A stretch of 64,000 nt of DNA from Gerris lacustris (GCA_951217055.1 OX578281.1:64172043-64236042), one strand, 5' to 3'. Shown: positions 38,590 through 50,789, counted from the stretch's first letter. Translations and numbers: made by a program. The notes: generated by a model not told the origin, from the letters alone.

Positions 38590-38880
38590 TGAAGAGTGCC
38601 TCATAGGGGGTGTCCCTCGCCCTGCTCCGTCCTCGAACTATAGACACAAATCGCATCATCATGACACGGATCGGACCCACATCAATGATGTGGGGGAAGA
38701 GTGCCCCATAGGGGGTGTCCCTCGCCTTGCACCATCCGCGATTCATAGATGCAATTCAGAGTTCAGAATATCATGGCACGGGATCAAACCCACGACCTCG
38801 AGTTGCCTCGACTTTATTGTGATAGCTGAGCGAGCGCCTTAAGACCCTGGGCCACGCTGGCCTCCTCGTGGTGCACTAAG
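38590..38880 (-). mobile_element. tRNA-Leu-like SINE with internal duplication
   Basis: On the - strand an A box TGGCCCAGGGTCTTAAGGCG (around 38837-38856) and a B box GGTTTGATCCC (38780-38790) are in order, with a Leu/Ser-like long spacing between them. The acceptor arms do not pair well, so this is a SINE head and not a tRNA gene. Downstream (to the left) a unit of about 105 bases, AGAGTGCC-CATAGGGGGTGT, is duplicated (38592 and 38696). A second head fragment lies at 58120-58170. It splits the 97-bp minisatellite. Confidence 0.65.
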
Positions 38881-39000
38881 TAGGCTATTGAGACGTACCT
38901 AATTTCTTCTGATGATTTTACCATGTGGAAGTGTGAAGTGGCCGATCTTCTTCTGTTCAACAGGACGTGTACTAGGTGTGCTCAATGGATGTACCTACAT

Positions 39001-39640
39001 GGTTTTCGGGTTTAGAATCCAACCCTTTGAGCTCAATACACTCGGGAGTAGAAAAAGAATGAATCAATAATTAACTACAATTGAGTGATTGTTAAATTTT
39101 TCATGTCAACGTTTCTAATTTTAAGAAGCAGATACGCCTCGTCAATAAATCTTATCATTTATTTGCATCGTTTTAATTTGAAAGCAATTCACTTATATTC
39201 CAAACCATTTATTTTAGACTATGTTCAACTTATTCAATATCTTCTTCCTCATTAAATTAAAACTAGTGAGGTATCCAGTCGAATGTCTCATTTATTAAAA
39301 TTTCCTTGCTGAAGACGTGATAAGACACTAAGGGACTAATTAAATACATTCCTTATATTCTAAACTAAAATTAAACTTGAGGAAGCTACTACATCAAGCT
39401 TTGATTCAATAATTGTACTGACACTGAGAAGTTACACTCTTCACTTAGATTCCTTTTGTTTCAATTAAACCTCCCTACGTCTTACTGTTGTCTAGAAATG
39501 TTCTGTTTCCTTTTAATTTACTTTTTGAAGTTATCAAATTGTAAAATTGAATTGTAAATGTTAGTGAAATTAACGGTAAATTTGATGTTTTATTTAGAGA
39601 TAGAGATCTCTTAGAGTAAAATTGTTTTAATTTTTGTGCT
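39001..39640. other. AT-rich region, no feature recognised
   Basis: No coding frame or repeat copy was seen. Confidence 0.5.
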
Positions 39641-39644
39641 CAGA

Positions 39645-39910
39645 CGATTTTAATAAATCTGGAGCTATCTGAGTGCTACTTTCAATATACCATCCAAATT
39701 TTACAAAGGTCAGATAAGCACTTATAAAGATACAGGTGTAAATAAATGTATGTTACTGCGCATGTGGAAGAGAAAGAAATGGGCGCAGAAGGTTAAAACC
39801 TATACGGAGCCAACGATGGGGCTAATTATGACCTACCATTTAAATTTCATTAAAATCGGAAGCATAGTTTAAACAATATGTTGGTTCGACAAACACGGAC
39901 ACACCGGTTG
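39645..39910 (+). repeat. Dispersed repeat family B, copy 1
   Basis: It shares GTAAATAAATGTATGTTACTG, GCGCATGTGGAAGAGAAAGA, GCGCAGAAGGTTAAAAC-TAT and AATTATGACCTACCAT with 46290-46870 and, inverted, with 50365-50770. It encodes nothing. Confidence 0.7.
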
Positions 39911-40443
39911 ATGTAGCGTATCTGGGGCATCATGTATAGAAATATTTTTTACATATAATTAAAGTTCAATTTTTAAGTTTTTGGTAGTTTTCATACTACG
40001 GAAAGTTTAATTTTTAATTTAAATCAAATTATAATTATTATTAACTACGGGAAACAGACAGAGAAAAATACACTCCAGCGCCGGGATTTGAAACACGGGT
40101 CTCCTGTATTAAATTAAAGTATTTTCTCTAGATTGATCAATAATGCACCAATTATGGATACTTCTTCATTTCAAAAGTTTTCTCTAAATACATTTTCCAT
40201 CTTCAGTCCTCAATTTTGAGACACAGCTGTATACAGGTTGATTTTGCGAATCTTGGGCGTATCTATCTGTCGGAGATTAACTGGGCTTCGATGTAGCATA
40301 TCTGGTTTTTCGAGAGAGTATGAAATGAAAAAAGTATCCATAAAGAATGCAATTTTTATCAATATGCAAGAAACACTTTAATTATATATGCATTATATAT
40401 GTCAGTTTTTTCCATTTTTATGCGTGATGCCCCAGTTACGCTA

Positions 40444-40500
<57 letters not shown>
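39905..40500. repeat. Family S copy 2 with a SINE head and a (TA)26 microsatellite
   Basis: GATGTAGCGTATCTGGGGC (39911) and its inverted counterpart GCCCCAGTTACGCTACATC (40429) flank the unit. The middle holds a degenerate tRNA-like B box (CGGGATTTGAAACACGGG, about 40082-40099), related to the SINE at 12010-12365, and the shared GAGAGTATGAAATGAAAAA. A pure TA run follows at 40448-40499. Confidence 0.65.
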
Positions 40501-40502
<2 letters not shown>

Positions 40503-41050
40503 TGTGTATAGACATGCCATTCATTATAAATGCATGATAATCATGTTAAATTATATGAATATGAATTTGAAAATTACCATTTTTATTATAAAGTAATTTA
40601 AATGATCAAATTTCCTTCTTCATTTTGCTTTATCATGTTTATTAAATAGGTTGTAATTGAAATTCACTAGTTAAAATTAAAATACATAACACGTTTGCTA
40701 AATACATGAAGGAAGTTTAGCTTTGTGTAATAACAGTATCAATTACCATTGATTTGACGCTGCCATTTATTTTCTGTACTAAGTAGAAGATTTGATAAGA
40801 GTTTTAATCAGAATTCATATTACTAAGCACTACTATGTAAAAGGTAGTTTCTTGTAAGCCGCGCTTGTAAAGAGCTTAGATATTTAAGATCAAAGTGTTC
40901 CTTCGTTGAATTTTCCATCATTATCGTTAAGTCTTTTGTGGATGGCTTTAATACCCTCAAACTTACCTACCTTGACGTAGTAAGATTTACCATTTATATT
41001 ACATCTAATAGATTGATAATGGTTATTTTTAATTTAATTCCGTGAATACA
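40501..41050. other. AT-rich region, no feature recognised
   Basis: Nothing coding or repeated was identified. Confidence 0.5.
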
Positions 41051-41052
41051 GT

Positions 41053-41307
41053 TTAAATAAACTTAAAGTATATTATTTTATGAGCATGATTCGTCGTCTT
41101 ATTTAACAGAAGTTGTACTACATTCTCCTTTCTTTGGTCAAAAGGTACGGGAACGTTGTAGGTGCATTCTTCTTTGAGCCCGGTTGAATGTGATTTTGTC
41201 CTCTTTCTCCTTCTGGGTCTCTTTCTTTCGCATCTAGCTCCATGGAATTTTTGAGGTTGAGGCCCATTTTCCAACCTATTTACGTATCTGAACCATCTGC
41301 GGATCAC
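41053..41307 (-). pseudogene. C-terminal scrap of a LINE-encoded protein
   Basis: The - strand frame reads IRRWFRYVNRLENG, then EFHGAR-like and RKRPRRRKRTKSHSTGLKEE. This follows the pattern L-x-W-F-G-H-V-x-R-M ... G-K-R-P-R-G-R-P-R-T-x-W that ends many arthropod endonuclease-reverse transcriptase LINEs. No reverse-transcriptase core remains upstream (to the right). Confidence 0.45.
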
Positions 41308-41422
41308 GTTGTCAACTGTTCACGTTACGGGCTTTATGTCCAACCAACCTGTATGACAAAAGTCTTATATAATGCTAGCCTTCAACCTCATGCTGGGAAT
41401 CACTGGCTAGATTTCTAATTAA

Positions 41423-42454
41423 TCCAGTAACTTTATAGCTTATAAAAGTATGGGGTAGTATGCATCAAATCCGGTAGTTCTGTTTTTTTTTCAGACTTGT
41501 TTATGATGTTGGCCTAATAAATAATCCAAATTTGTGACCTCGAGCGCCGAACGCAACTTTTGTCAAAAATCGAAAAAACCGCGAAAAAATCGTTATTTGT
41601 TTTCAAATTTTGGCGATTAGAACCCAAAAGGACTAGTTTTTGAAAAAACTTTTTTTAGGACGTTTTGAAAGTAGACTAAATTTGCTACAATATGATACTA
41701 GAACTGTTTCTGTAGACCCAATAGTTTCCAAGATTTAGCCTTTCAAAGTTAATAATTTTTTTCGAACTTCGCAATTTTTTGCAATATTTTAGATACACGT
41801 TTTTAACCTTCCCTAAGTTTTTTTTCCATTTCAGTTGTTGACTGGCCTGCTGCCTATAACGTGAGTGCCGTTTGAACTCATAATCTACAGAATGTCTGAT
41901 CCCAGTATCCCAGTCCCAGCGTGGGTTTGTGTTTTATATGTAAGGAAACTTTAAGTGAAGGTCAAGTGCACCTAGTGAAGGAAAGAGGTGTAAAAACCCT
42001 TCTTGAACGAGTATTTCCCTTAAGAACATAGAAAATCAGCGTTTATTGAAGGGTGTAAATGAGATATATGTGCACAGTGCTTGTCAGATAAAATACAACA
42101 ATCCGAAGTTGATTAAAGCAGCTGTTAGCAGTGGAAAATCAAATATTACGTCATCATAGGCCACGAGATCAGTCTTTGAGCGGTTCAAAAATTGCGAAGT
42201 TCGAAAAAAATGATAAACTTTGAAAGGCTTAATCTCGGAAACTATTGGGTCTACAGAGACAGTTCTAGTATCATATTGTAGCAAATTTAGTCTTCTTTAG
42301 AAAGTTGTTTCAAAAACTAGTCCATTTGGGTTATAATCGCCAAAATTTGAAAAAATAACGATTTTTTTTCGCGAAAAACTTAGATCATAAACTAGTCTGC
42401 AAAAAATCAGAACTACCGGATTTGACGCATACTGTGATATATAAAGTTACTGGA
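41423..42454 (+). mobile_element. Long-TIR element enclosing a coding remnant
   Basis: The ends are TCCAGTAACTTTAT (41423) and its inverse (42441-42454). The inverted arms continue inward for about 360 (left) and 275 (right) bases, with shared ATCAAATCCGGTAGTTCTG, CAAATTTTGGCGATTA-AACCCA, TTTGCTACAATATGATACTA and TTTTTTTCGAACTTCGCAA. The central 380 bases (41790-42178) are not palindromic and hold the coding remnant at 41892-42158. The arms are not identical, so the element is not recent. Confidence 0.8.
41892..42158 (+). pseudogene. Remnant of an unidentified CxxC/HxxC protein in the TIR element
   Basis: Translation starts at ATG 41892 (MSDPSIPVPAWV). After a one-base shift at about 41930 it continues with CFICKETLSEGQVHLVKERG, and after a second shift near 42012 with NQRLLKGVNEIYVHSACQIK to a TAG at 42156-42158. 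The pieces line up end to end, so they were one frame. The pattern CxxC ... K-E-R-G-x-K-T-L ... VHxxC looks like a small zinc-binding head of the kind seen at the N-terminus of many uncharacterised arthropod proteins; this last point is from general memory. Only the N-terminal 85 or so residues are present. Confidence 0.6.
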
Positions 42455-42960
42455 CTATATTATCATGTAAGCCAAGTGATAAAATGAAACGCCTTAATAG
42501 TTTCGATTTCAAAGTCTCATAGAAAAGCAGTGTCTTGGAAGTTTTCCTTACTATTTTATTACCAAAATTGTGGTAGAAAGTTTATTAAAATACTGGTTGA
42601 AATAGGTATTGGTTTAAATTTCACCTTAAATAATAGTTTCGAAATTATTTAGAGTTAAAGGGTCAAAGTTCAAAAGTTGATATTTTCAAACTGGTGCCAA
42701 ATATCAAAACGAAATTCAGTGTAAATAATTTGTCTTATAAAGAAGTATAATTGAAACTAATTCCACCGGATTTTGTTTTTAAATTTTACGAATATTTGCT
42801 GACTCATCAGAATGGTTTATTGACATAACAATTTTATGATTTTCGGGGTGGCACAACTAAGTAAGTGCCTAGTTTCAAATCTCAAGCCGTCAAGGTTATG
42901 TGTCAATTTTGTATTGATGTTGAATTCAATAACTGACATTGTTAAAAAAAAAATAGTTTT
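42455..42960. other. AT-rich region, no feature recognised
   Basis: No gene or repeat was identified. Confidence 0.5.
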
Positions 42961-43110
42961 TTTATATATAAAATTGTAAATAATTTTCGTTCTATCTTAA
43001 TATTTTTCGATGAAATCAAGCCTACAACATGCGCAACGTGTTTACGCACAATTTTTTTTCGGAAATGTATAAAATGAAAAAAATTTTACAATTCTGATCA
43101 ATGTACAGAC
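42960..43110 (+). repeat. Fragment of the 5500-6200 dispersed repeat
   Basis: AATATTTTTCGATGAAATCA, AGCCTACAACATGCGCAACG and TGTTTACGCACA match 5990-6040 closely. Confidence 0.65.
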
Positions 43111-43161
43111 AAAACTTTAATTCTTTATAAATAATTGCAAGATAAAAATAAATTTTAATAC

Positions 43162-43491
43162 ACTACGTTATTAAATTTTCTGTCATAAATCTTTAATTTG
43201 AAACCTGTCAAGATGAAGATCGTAAAATATGGATAATGTCAAAACAAATAAAATAACTTGCGGATTTTTGCCGAACTAACCTTCAATACAGCAAAATTTG
43301 CTGAAAACGAATTAAATTCTGCTGAAAGATGGCTAAAAGTATTAAAATAATGCATTGTCATCGTGTTCTGAGCTATTATAACAGTTTAAAATGTCCAGCT
43401 AATCGGGAAGTTAGTTTAAAATCTATTGCAAGATTTTTACTGGACAAACAAACAAAAAACAAACAAGAAAGCAAGCTAAAAAAAACGTAGT
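43162..43491 (-). mobile_element. MITE family A, internally deleted copy 3
   Basis: It has ACTACGTTATTAAATTTTC at the left and AAACGTAGT at the right. The body jumps from the family's right end directly to the AACCTGTCAAGATGAAGAT block, so about 300 bases present at 6940-7250 are missing. Confidence 0.7.
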
Positions 43492-44310
43492 AAAAGAAGG
43501 TGGTGTTCCTCAACCAGTCTCCCCTAGATGTTCCTCCCTTGTCCATTACCTTTCTTATATAGCGCATTTCCGTTGCTCGGGATGCAGTTCATGCAGTTAC
43601 TTCTTTGGGTCCACGATATGCAACTAAAAATTAGTGTTAGTGTAGATATAAAAAATTGTGGTTAAAATATTGTAGAGTTACTTTCTATTAACCTCTCTAG
43701 TCATAATTATGAAATGGTACCACAAACTCTCATTCAAAACCACTAATCATTGATAAAGACAACTTTGAAGTCAGCCATCTTCGTATTTTTGTTACATACT
43801 GCTTTACTGATGAACCCTCATGTTGATGACATGTAAAAGTCTATCTGTAGCAGCTACTCATGCTTCCAGCTCTTACTTGTTCTTGCCGTATGAACTCATA
43901 TTTAGCAATAAACTACATAGTTTGATTTCGCCAAAGGTTATAAAATATTGTATACTAAATTTGATTACAGTAGATTTATAGTATTTAAGGTGTATCCTTT
44001 CTATTCAAACAACAGATAACAGAAAATAAATAAAGGATGTAATAATACGTGTATATTCATATAAATCGTAGGTTTGCCCCGTATGTTTCTTCCTTTTTAT
44101 TTGAACTGCATATGTAATAGAGTAAATCACGATTTGAACCGGAAATATAAAAATTTTGTGAACCTTTTTCAATCTATATTTAGGAATAGGATAAGGTATT
44201 GTTTATATATATTTAAGCTGATTCATATTAATAAATTAAATTTTATAAATAATGAATGAATCATTTATTAATCTTGAATAACATGTTTTATATTAATTAG
44301 TATTTTTACT
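43492..44310. other. AT-rich region, no feature recognised
   Basis: No coding or repeat signal was identified. Confidence 0.5.
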
Positions 44311-44311
44311 A

Positions 44312-45035
44312 TTCCTCACTACCTACGGTAGGAAAAGTATTGAATCCAAAGGAATTATCCGTTTCTGGTGTTTTTAGGACCTCCTGAGTGGTTTTCAGCA
44401 TGGCGTCTGTATGTATGTGTATATGTATGTGTGTTATCATCGTGTATGTTTTCATCGTAGCGCCCAAGGTATTTAACCTAGAGAGTTGAAACTTGGCAGA
44501 AAAATCAGTCTTTACCTGTAGTGGTGCCGCCCGGAAAATCAACTTTTTCCGCCATCTTGAACCCAGTTTGCTGAGTCAGCAAAAATTTTAAAAAATCGAA
44601 AATAGTCCTGATCGAGTTAAAATTTAGCACGAATGTACCTCTCTGTATGAGAAACAAGCCCACTAAATTTCATTGTGATATTGACCGCCATTTTGAAGTT
44701 ATTAATTTTTGAATTTTGAAACTTTGACGGTTAATAATCCCGAAAGTATAAAAATACGTTTTCGTCATATAGCATATAGTTGGAACCGGAAAAAATTAAG
44801 GAACAAATATTGAAAAAAAAACCGATGAAATTCCATTAATTAGTTAAAAAGTTATAGGCGAATATAATTATTTATTAGTGCGATAATTTTGATGACGTCA
44901 AAGTTTGTTTACATACTTGTCAAAATACCACCAAAATTCAAATAATTGAATAAATGAAATAAAATAAATAAAAATAATTTATAATGTATAAACATTATTT
45001 AAAGTGGCCACTTGAGTGGCCTCCATAGTGAGGAA
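44312..45035. mobile_element. MITE family C, copy 1 (TTCCTCACTA ends)
   Basis: Inverted ends TTCCTCACTA (44312-44321) and TAGTGAGGAA (45026-45035) enclose 724 bases. The body (GAGAGTTGAAACTTGG, AAAATCA-TCTTTAC, CCGCCATCTTGAA, TTTGCTGAGTCA) recurs at 53170-53590. It has no coding frame. Confidence 0.6.
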
Positions 45036-46280
45036 CAGTTCCGAGGAACCCCGTACCCGATTCTTTTTTATACATCAAGATTAATTCAGCCATTGATGGG
45101 GTTTGTTTTATAAATAATAAATCTCCGAAATATATTATCTAAATACTTTATGCATATAAAATATTTCAAATAATGTATTGTTATATTTCTGAGTAAAGTA
45201 TTTTTAAATTGTCTAAATTTAGAGCAGCTTTTCGGTATTAGGTATTTGAGATGGGCTCTCATTTTATTCGCTTGCTCGGGCAGACGTATAAATGTTTTTT
45301 TATGGTAATATTTTGGCAAAATGTGTGTGCCAAATATACATTGTACATATAGCCGTTGGGTTTCATATAGAGTAGGGAATATTACTGAACCGGGGGGGGG
45401 GGGGGTCCTCTTTAATGAATAATGTATGTTTACATACTTTAGTGTTCATGAATCACATGCATCGTGTACTTTTATAGCCTCAGTATATTAATTCAATTTT
45501 CTTTCTTTCCTACCCCTTTTTGTTTTTTGTTTGTGTTTTTGAACGTGTGAGTTGCTTTCAGTAGAATTTTTTCTAAAGTGATTTTATTTATTTAATAATT
45601 ATATTTGATTTTCTACGGAAAGAAAAACAAAGTTAAGACTGAAATTTTGGTGTTAATGTTTTTATGCAGGATTGATATTTTTTCGACATGAAATATGTTC
45701 ATGTCTGAATTCGAAAATTCTTTGGAAGAAATACGTATCAAACGGATTTCTGAACACACGGATAAGGGACTATTTTTGGTTTCGTGTTTGTCTATCATTT
45801 AATATTTTTGCAAAACACCATACCTTTTTCTTTCTCATCCGCATGCGCATAAAATTTGCTTTATTAAGACTTATCTTTAAACGTCCTCATCCAATTTTAA
45901 AGAAATTTGGATTTTTTTCGAAAGTATCCCCGGAGATTGTCCCATCTCCTCTTAGTCCCTTAAATTTTAATATAGCTTAAAATAAATGTGATCCCGTTGG
46001 GAATCGAAAGTGATCCGAATTTCATTTAACCATTCGTCCAATGATAGGACGCGACAAAGACTATTTTAACTTAAATCACAATTGTTTGTAAGAAGAGAAA
46101 AAGCGTTTGATATATGAAAAAATAGACTGCCAATTGGTGTGGCACATAGCTTCTTCGTATCCTATCAGTTACTCTATTGATTTTATACTTTTACAAGCAA
46201 TTATTGTATAATGTATTATTTAATTGTTTCTCCCGTTTCTTAATCTGTCAAAATTGTTTGGGTTTTTTTTACATAAATTA
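45036..46280. other. AT-rich region with a G run
   Basis: A 14-base G run lies at about 45392-45405. The 102-codon frame at 45672-45980 overlaps a frame on the other strand and has no family signature, so no gene is called. Confidence 0.5.
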
Positions 46281-46289
46281 AAGTATCAA

Positions 46290-46870
46290 TTTAGCAAAAG
46301 TTAAAGGGCGCAGACGGTTTAAATTAATCTTGGGATATCTGAAGGCTACGTTCGATAAACTATAAAAGTTTCATACAAATCAGAAAAGCATTTTTGAAGC
46401 TATCGGTGTAAATAAATGTATGTTTGTGCGCATGTGAAAGAGAAACAAATGAGCGCAGAAGGTCGAAACTTATATGGGACCATCAATGAGCTAATTATGA
46501 CCTACCATACAAATTTCATTAAAATCGGACGAGAAGTTCATAAATAGTATTTAAATAATGCGCATTTACCTGAGAAGAAGTAGAGCTGAGAAGCTCCGGA
46601 GGTCCAGTGGCCTTGGCCACTGTAGCAGATCACCTAAATTTCATTAAAATTGAACGAGTAGTTTTTAAGATATGTTGGTTCGCAAAAATTTAATGACAGA
46701 CCAACAGACTGACAGACCGAAAGGCAGACATGGAACCAAAAATATTCCCTGATATCTGAAATGGATTTCTGTCTTAACAATTTTTAAATCGGAGACCTAA
46801 AAATTTTAGTTCTTCTGAACGATCACACAGCGTCCACTACCTTCGGTAAGCTCGGAAGCAATAAAGATAA
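46290..46870 (+). repeat. Dispersed repeat family B, longest copy
   Basis: It contains GTGTAAATAAATGTATGTTTG, GTGCGCATGTGAAAGAGAAA, TTTCATTAAAATCGGACGAG, CAGACCGAAAGGCAGACATGG and GTCCACTACCTTCGGTAAGCT. The inverse of most blocks, in reverse order, is at 50365-50770. Confidence 0.75.
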
Positions 46871-48514
46871 AATTCAATCAAAAAACTAGAATCATTTAGA
46901 AGATATTTAAATGGAATTTTATCCTTTGCTTGAAGTCTTCTAAGAATAAGACCTTGTTCTTATTTGCTCCTCAACATCCTTCCATTTCAACTTGCAAGAC
47001 ATTCCTGAAGAAATAAACTTTTATTAAAGTCGTCATGCCAAGTCAGTGCTGTTCTACTTGTTTTATTTTGTTTTTTCTTAATGTGTGTTTCATACGTTTG
47101 AAATGAAATTTCTCCGAAATACCCTCTCTGCCTAATTCAGAAGTAAATTCTTTCTCTTCTGAAAGAAACTTGTATCAATAAAAACATTCGAGCAAAAATT
47201 CTTCACTTTGCCTCTTCCCAGTTAACTACAAAGGATTCTAACTCCCCCTCCCCCTATTCCTAAAGTCTTTTTCTCCAACATTACCAATTTGTGTTACGCT
47301 AAAAGGTTTTCCTTCCACACTAGGATATTGTTTTTTAGATCTAAAAATGAATCCCTTTATCTAACGGGTTGGTAACGATGAGAATTTATTAAAACAAGTT
47401 TTCCTCTGATGTAAAGAAGAATGTAACACCGAAGAGACATGATTGAAAAACACATGCAAGATCGTTGAATATTTAACACTTTTTAAAATACCTAGGTGAT
47501 TTAAAATAAAACTAATTTTCTTTTAATTAAACTGCATTTGATATGTATATTTTTTCAAATAAATTACAAATATAATATGTAAAAAACTGTATAACTATAA
47601 TTCATTCACAGACACACGAATTGTCTCTTATTCACGTAAATTGAAATTAGTTTATTTCTCAAAGCACCTTTCAGCGTTCATCAGTCCCAACTGAGGAAGA
47701 AAGAGAGTCTCAGTTCGATCTCTGACATCATAGACTCACTTCCCACTAAATATTTTTAATAATGTAATTTCTTTTAGCGAATTTTCGAAGAAAATTAAGC
47801 TATTACAATGGCTTCAACGTTTTTTTAATACGAATTGTTGAAAATTTTCTCCATGGAAATCCGTTTTAGACAATTCTTAATCGATTCCTAAAATTTACAC
47901 TTTTTTATGTGTGTATGCATGTATATATGTATGCATATTATATATATGTATATTGTATATATGTATGTGTCACTCCAGACGATATCTCACGCTGCACATA
48001 AAAAATCCAAACAAATTTTTAAATTGTAAATGATATCAAAAGAAAGAATGATATCAATTTCAGGATTCAAATGTTGGGCCAGAATTTTTGGAGTTCATTT
48101 AAAGGTCAAATTTTGATAACTTAGGGTCAAAAATAGCAGAATAACATGTTTTTCCATTTTATCCCCCTCTTTAATGAAAATATGACAAAAGTGTAAATAA
48201 AAACCAATTACTGTACGCTTAAAGAGCTTTCCAACGACATGCATCTTGAAGGGTAAATTTTTTTGACTATTGTACCTACCCCGTACCGCTGCGTACCATT
48301 TTTTTTTTTCACCCATCCAAATTCTAAACCAAAATTAATCTACATTATCATAAGCCAATAATACGCAGATTTCTTTGAAAAATCGATCATTAAGTCATGG
48401 TGCATGACTGGACTTATCATCTGCAGTTGGCACTGATTATGGGTTATGGAGGCTGAACGCTGCTTTGTGAAATAAACTAATTTTCATTCACGTGGAGAGA
48501 CAATTTGTTTTATT

Positions 48515-48515
<1 letters not shown>
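46871..48515. other. AT-rich region without genes
   Basis: A TATG/TGTA-rich microsatellite-like stretch lies at 47907-47972. The 73-codon - strand frame at 48095-48316 has no recognisable domain. Confidence 0.5.

Positions 48516-48516
<1 letters not shown>

Positions 48517-48553
<37 letters not shown>
48517..48553. repeat. (TA)n microsatellite
   Basis: About 18 TA units directly abut the truncated 5' end of the R2-like element and may mark its insertion point. Confidence 0.95.
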
Positions 48554-48554
<1 letters not shown>

Positions 48555-48556
<2 letters not shown>

Positions 48557-49380
48557 CTCAGAAGTTAAGCGCAGTTCAAGATACCTTATTTCAAGATACC
48601 TTCAACTTTGAGGAGGAAGTTACGGAGTGTTTGAAAAGATTAAGCCCACAGAATGAGTCTCATGAAAACATCAATGTCAAAAAGCTTCGCCAAAACCTGA
48701 GAAAAGTTTTGATGAGTAGACAAAATGTAAGTGGCAGGGTGTTGGTGTCAAGCATTTTAAGGAATATCCAAATTGTAACAAATACATTTGGGACCGGAAA
48801 GTACTAACGGGGTCCGAATGGACCAACTCAATAAAACGTAACGTTAATTACGCCCCTTTAAGAGCTGTGCCTGGCTATCAGTCAACAGGAGTTGTTGGGA
48901 CCCTCTGTCGCAAATGTGGCAGAGAGAATGACACTCCAGCACATGTGCTTGGAAAATGCCCACATAACATGCTTCTTGTGACTAGACGCCACCATAACGT
49001 TAAGCGCAAGATCTCGGAAGTCCTCAAGGAGAAAAATTATATTTGTTATGACGAGGTTTATGCTTTGACTCGGAAGGTTCCTCTAGATTTTCCGATATTA
49101 TAGCATTCCAACCGGACAACAAGACTGCCCTTATTATTGACCCCACCGTCAGATATGAAACTAACGACATAGACCAAGCCAACAAAGTACACGAGGAGAA
49201 GAAGACCATCTATGAGAAATGCATCGAGTTTTATAAAGATAGGTTTCGAGCTTCTCATGGTGATAGGGACTATAAACTGTATGGATTGTGGTTTGGAACA
49301 AGAGGGACTATACCAGCTAGCACTAAAACTTCTTTGACGAGATCGGTACGGACCAGAATTTTTTAAGACTACTGTCAGAA
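48555..49380 (+). pseudogene. R2-like non-LTR retrotransposon, C-terminal half, frameshifted
   Basis: Three frames succeed one another. First, 48555-48780, a helical region upstream of the zinc knuckle. Second, from about 48781 to 49085, with W-D-R-K-V-L-T, the CCHC finger CRKCGRENDTPAHVLGKC at 48909-48962 and RRHHNVKRKISEVL. Third, from about 49086 to 49365, the restriction-like endonuclease with DNKTALIIDPTVRYET and the terminal YGLWFGTRGTIP. This order (CCHC finger, then restriction-like endonuclease) defines R2-type elements. The reverse transcriptase is missing, so the copy is 5'-truncated, and two one-base shifts inactivate what is left. The shorter fragment at 6260-6442 is from the same family or a close one. 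Confidence 0.8.
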
Positions 49381-49720
49381 AATATAATTTTTGACTCATT
49401 AGGTATCCTTAACCACCATATATATTCTTAATTGTTATGTTTATATTATTTAGTTTTTGTATTATATGAGTTAGTGAATTACTTGTTAGTTCATTATAAT
49501 ATCCTTGACAAACTTGTATTATTTTTACAGTGCTACTCTGTATGTACTATTAGTGTATTACCTTAGACTTTACTTCAAACTTTATGATTTATAATTTAGC
49601 TATTATTAATTTAAAATGTTGTGATTAGATTGATAAGTACGCTGTGTGTGAAAGCAAACCTTAATATAAGGCCAGGCTCACTTGTTTATATTTTGTAAAT
49701 AAAGTGTTTATATATATAAC
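49381..49720 (+). other. Probable 3' UTR of the R2-like element
   Basis: AT-rich sequence follows the last recognisable codon. Its end is not marked by a long A run; AATAAAGTGTTT at 49698 could be a terminal signal. The boundary is uncertain. Confidence 0.4.
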
Positions 49721-50360
49721 GAACTAATAAAACGGGAAATTGTTGAAGGAACAGCGAAGGAGTTAAAGATAAGGGGAAGGAAGAGTTCGTTGTGCTTATG
49801 TTTACGTTTTTTTTTTTGAGGGGGGAGGGGTTACGTTGGGATGGTGGAGTCCGACTCAAACAAAAACTCAGGGAGAGGGTATTGCTTACACAAGACTCCT
49901 CTCCCTTTTCTTGAGTCTGGAAAAACAACTAGGTCTCGTTTTCCTTCCATTGCTTTCAGCTCCGACCGATTCAACCCCAAAATAAATCCGAGAGAAGGGA
50001 CACTGATGGAAACTTGAAGAACAAAACAATAGAAGATTCGACAAATGTCATCAAATAGTGAATCATTTATTTACACTTGTACAAATTCAATTTACTGCTG
50101 AACAGAAAAACAAGACAAGGCAGCACATTAAACTTCACATCACAATATAAATCGTTTTATTTTTAATTATTGTTACACATAATTAATACCCTTACTACAT
50201 TTTATGTGTAAAATGTACGTACCTATACTGTAATAAAAAGGCGTGTGTGTTGTTCCAACAAATTATCCACATAATTAAATCTAATTATATTTTTTATGGT
50301 GAAAGTATAAAAATAAGTTCATATAAAATAACCTGCGTTAAAATCATATTATGATTTTGC
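49721..50360. other. AT-rich region, no feature recognised
   Basis: No gene or repeat was recognised. Confidence 0.5.
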
Positions 50361-50364
50361 TTTC

Positions 50365-50770
50365 TAGCTTACCGAAGGTAAATGAAGCTATGTGATCGTT
50401 CTGAAGTACGAACAATTTTTAGGTCTACGATTTCAAAAATTTCAAGACAGAAATCCGTTTAGGTATCAGGGATAATTTTTGGTTCCATGTCTGTCTGTTG
50501 GTCTATAGCTTAATGTTTCAAACCAACATATCTTAAAAACCGCTCGCCTGATGTTAATGAAGTTAGGATGGCAGGTCAAAATTAGCAGTCCTATAAAGGT
50601 TTCAACCCATCTGTTTCTCTTCCGCAAGCGCACAAACATACATTTATTTACACCTATAGATCTTCAAAAGTACTCATCAGATTTTTCATCTTTGGATCTT
50701 TATGAAATTTGGATGTTTTTACGAAGTAGCCCACAGATATTCCCAGATTAATTTTAAACGTCTAAGCTCT
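50365..50770 (-). repeat. Dispersed repeat family B, inverted copy
   Basis: It is the reverse complement of the right part of 46290-46870: AGCTTACCGAAGGTAA, GTGATCGTTCTGAAG, GGTTCCATGTCTGTCTG, CGCACAAACATACATTTATT. A shorter piece is at 52500-52645. Confidence 0.7.
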
Positions 50771-50789
50771 TCAAATTTTGCAAATTCAT

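Noticed and set aside
38755..38876. A tRNA-Leu gene on the - strand.
   Set aside because: The acceptor stem does not pair and a second head fragment exists at 58120-58170; it is a tRNA-derived repeat.
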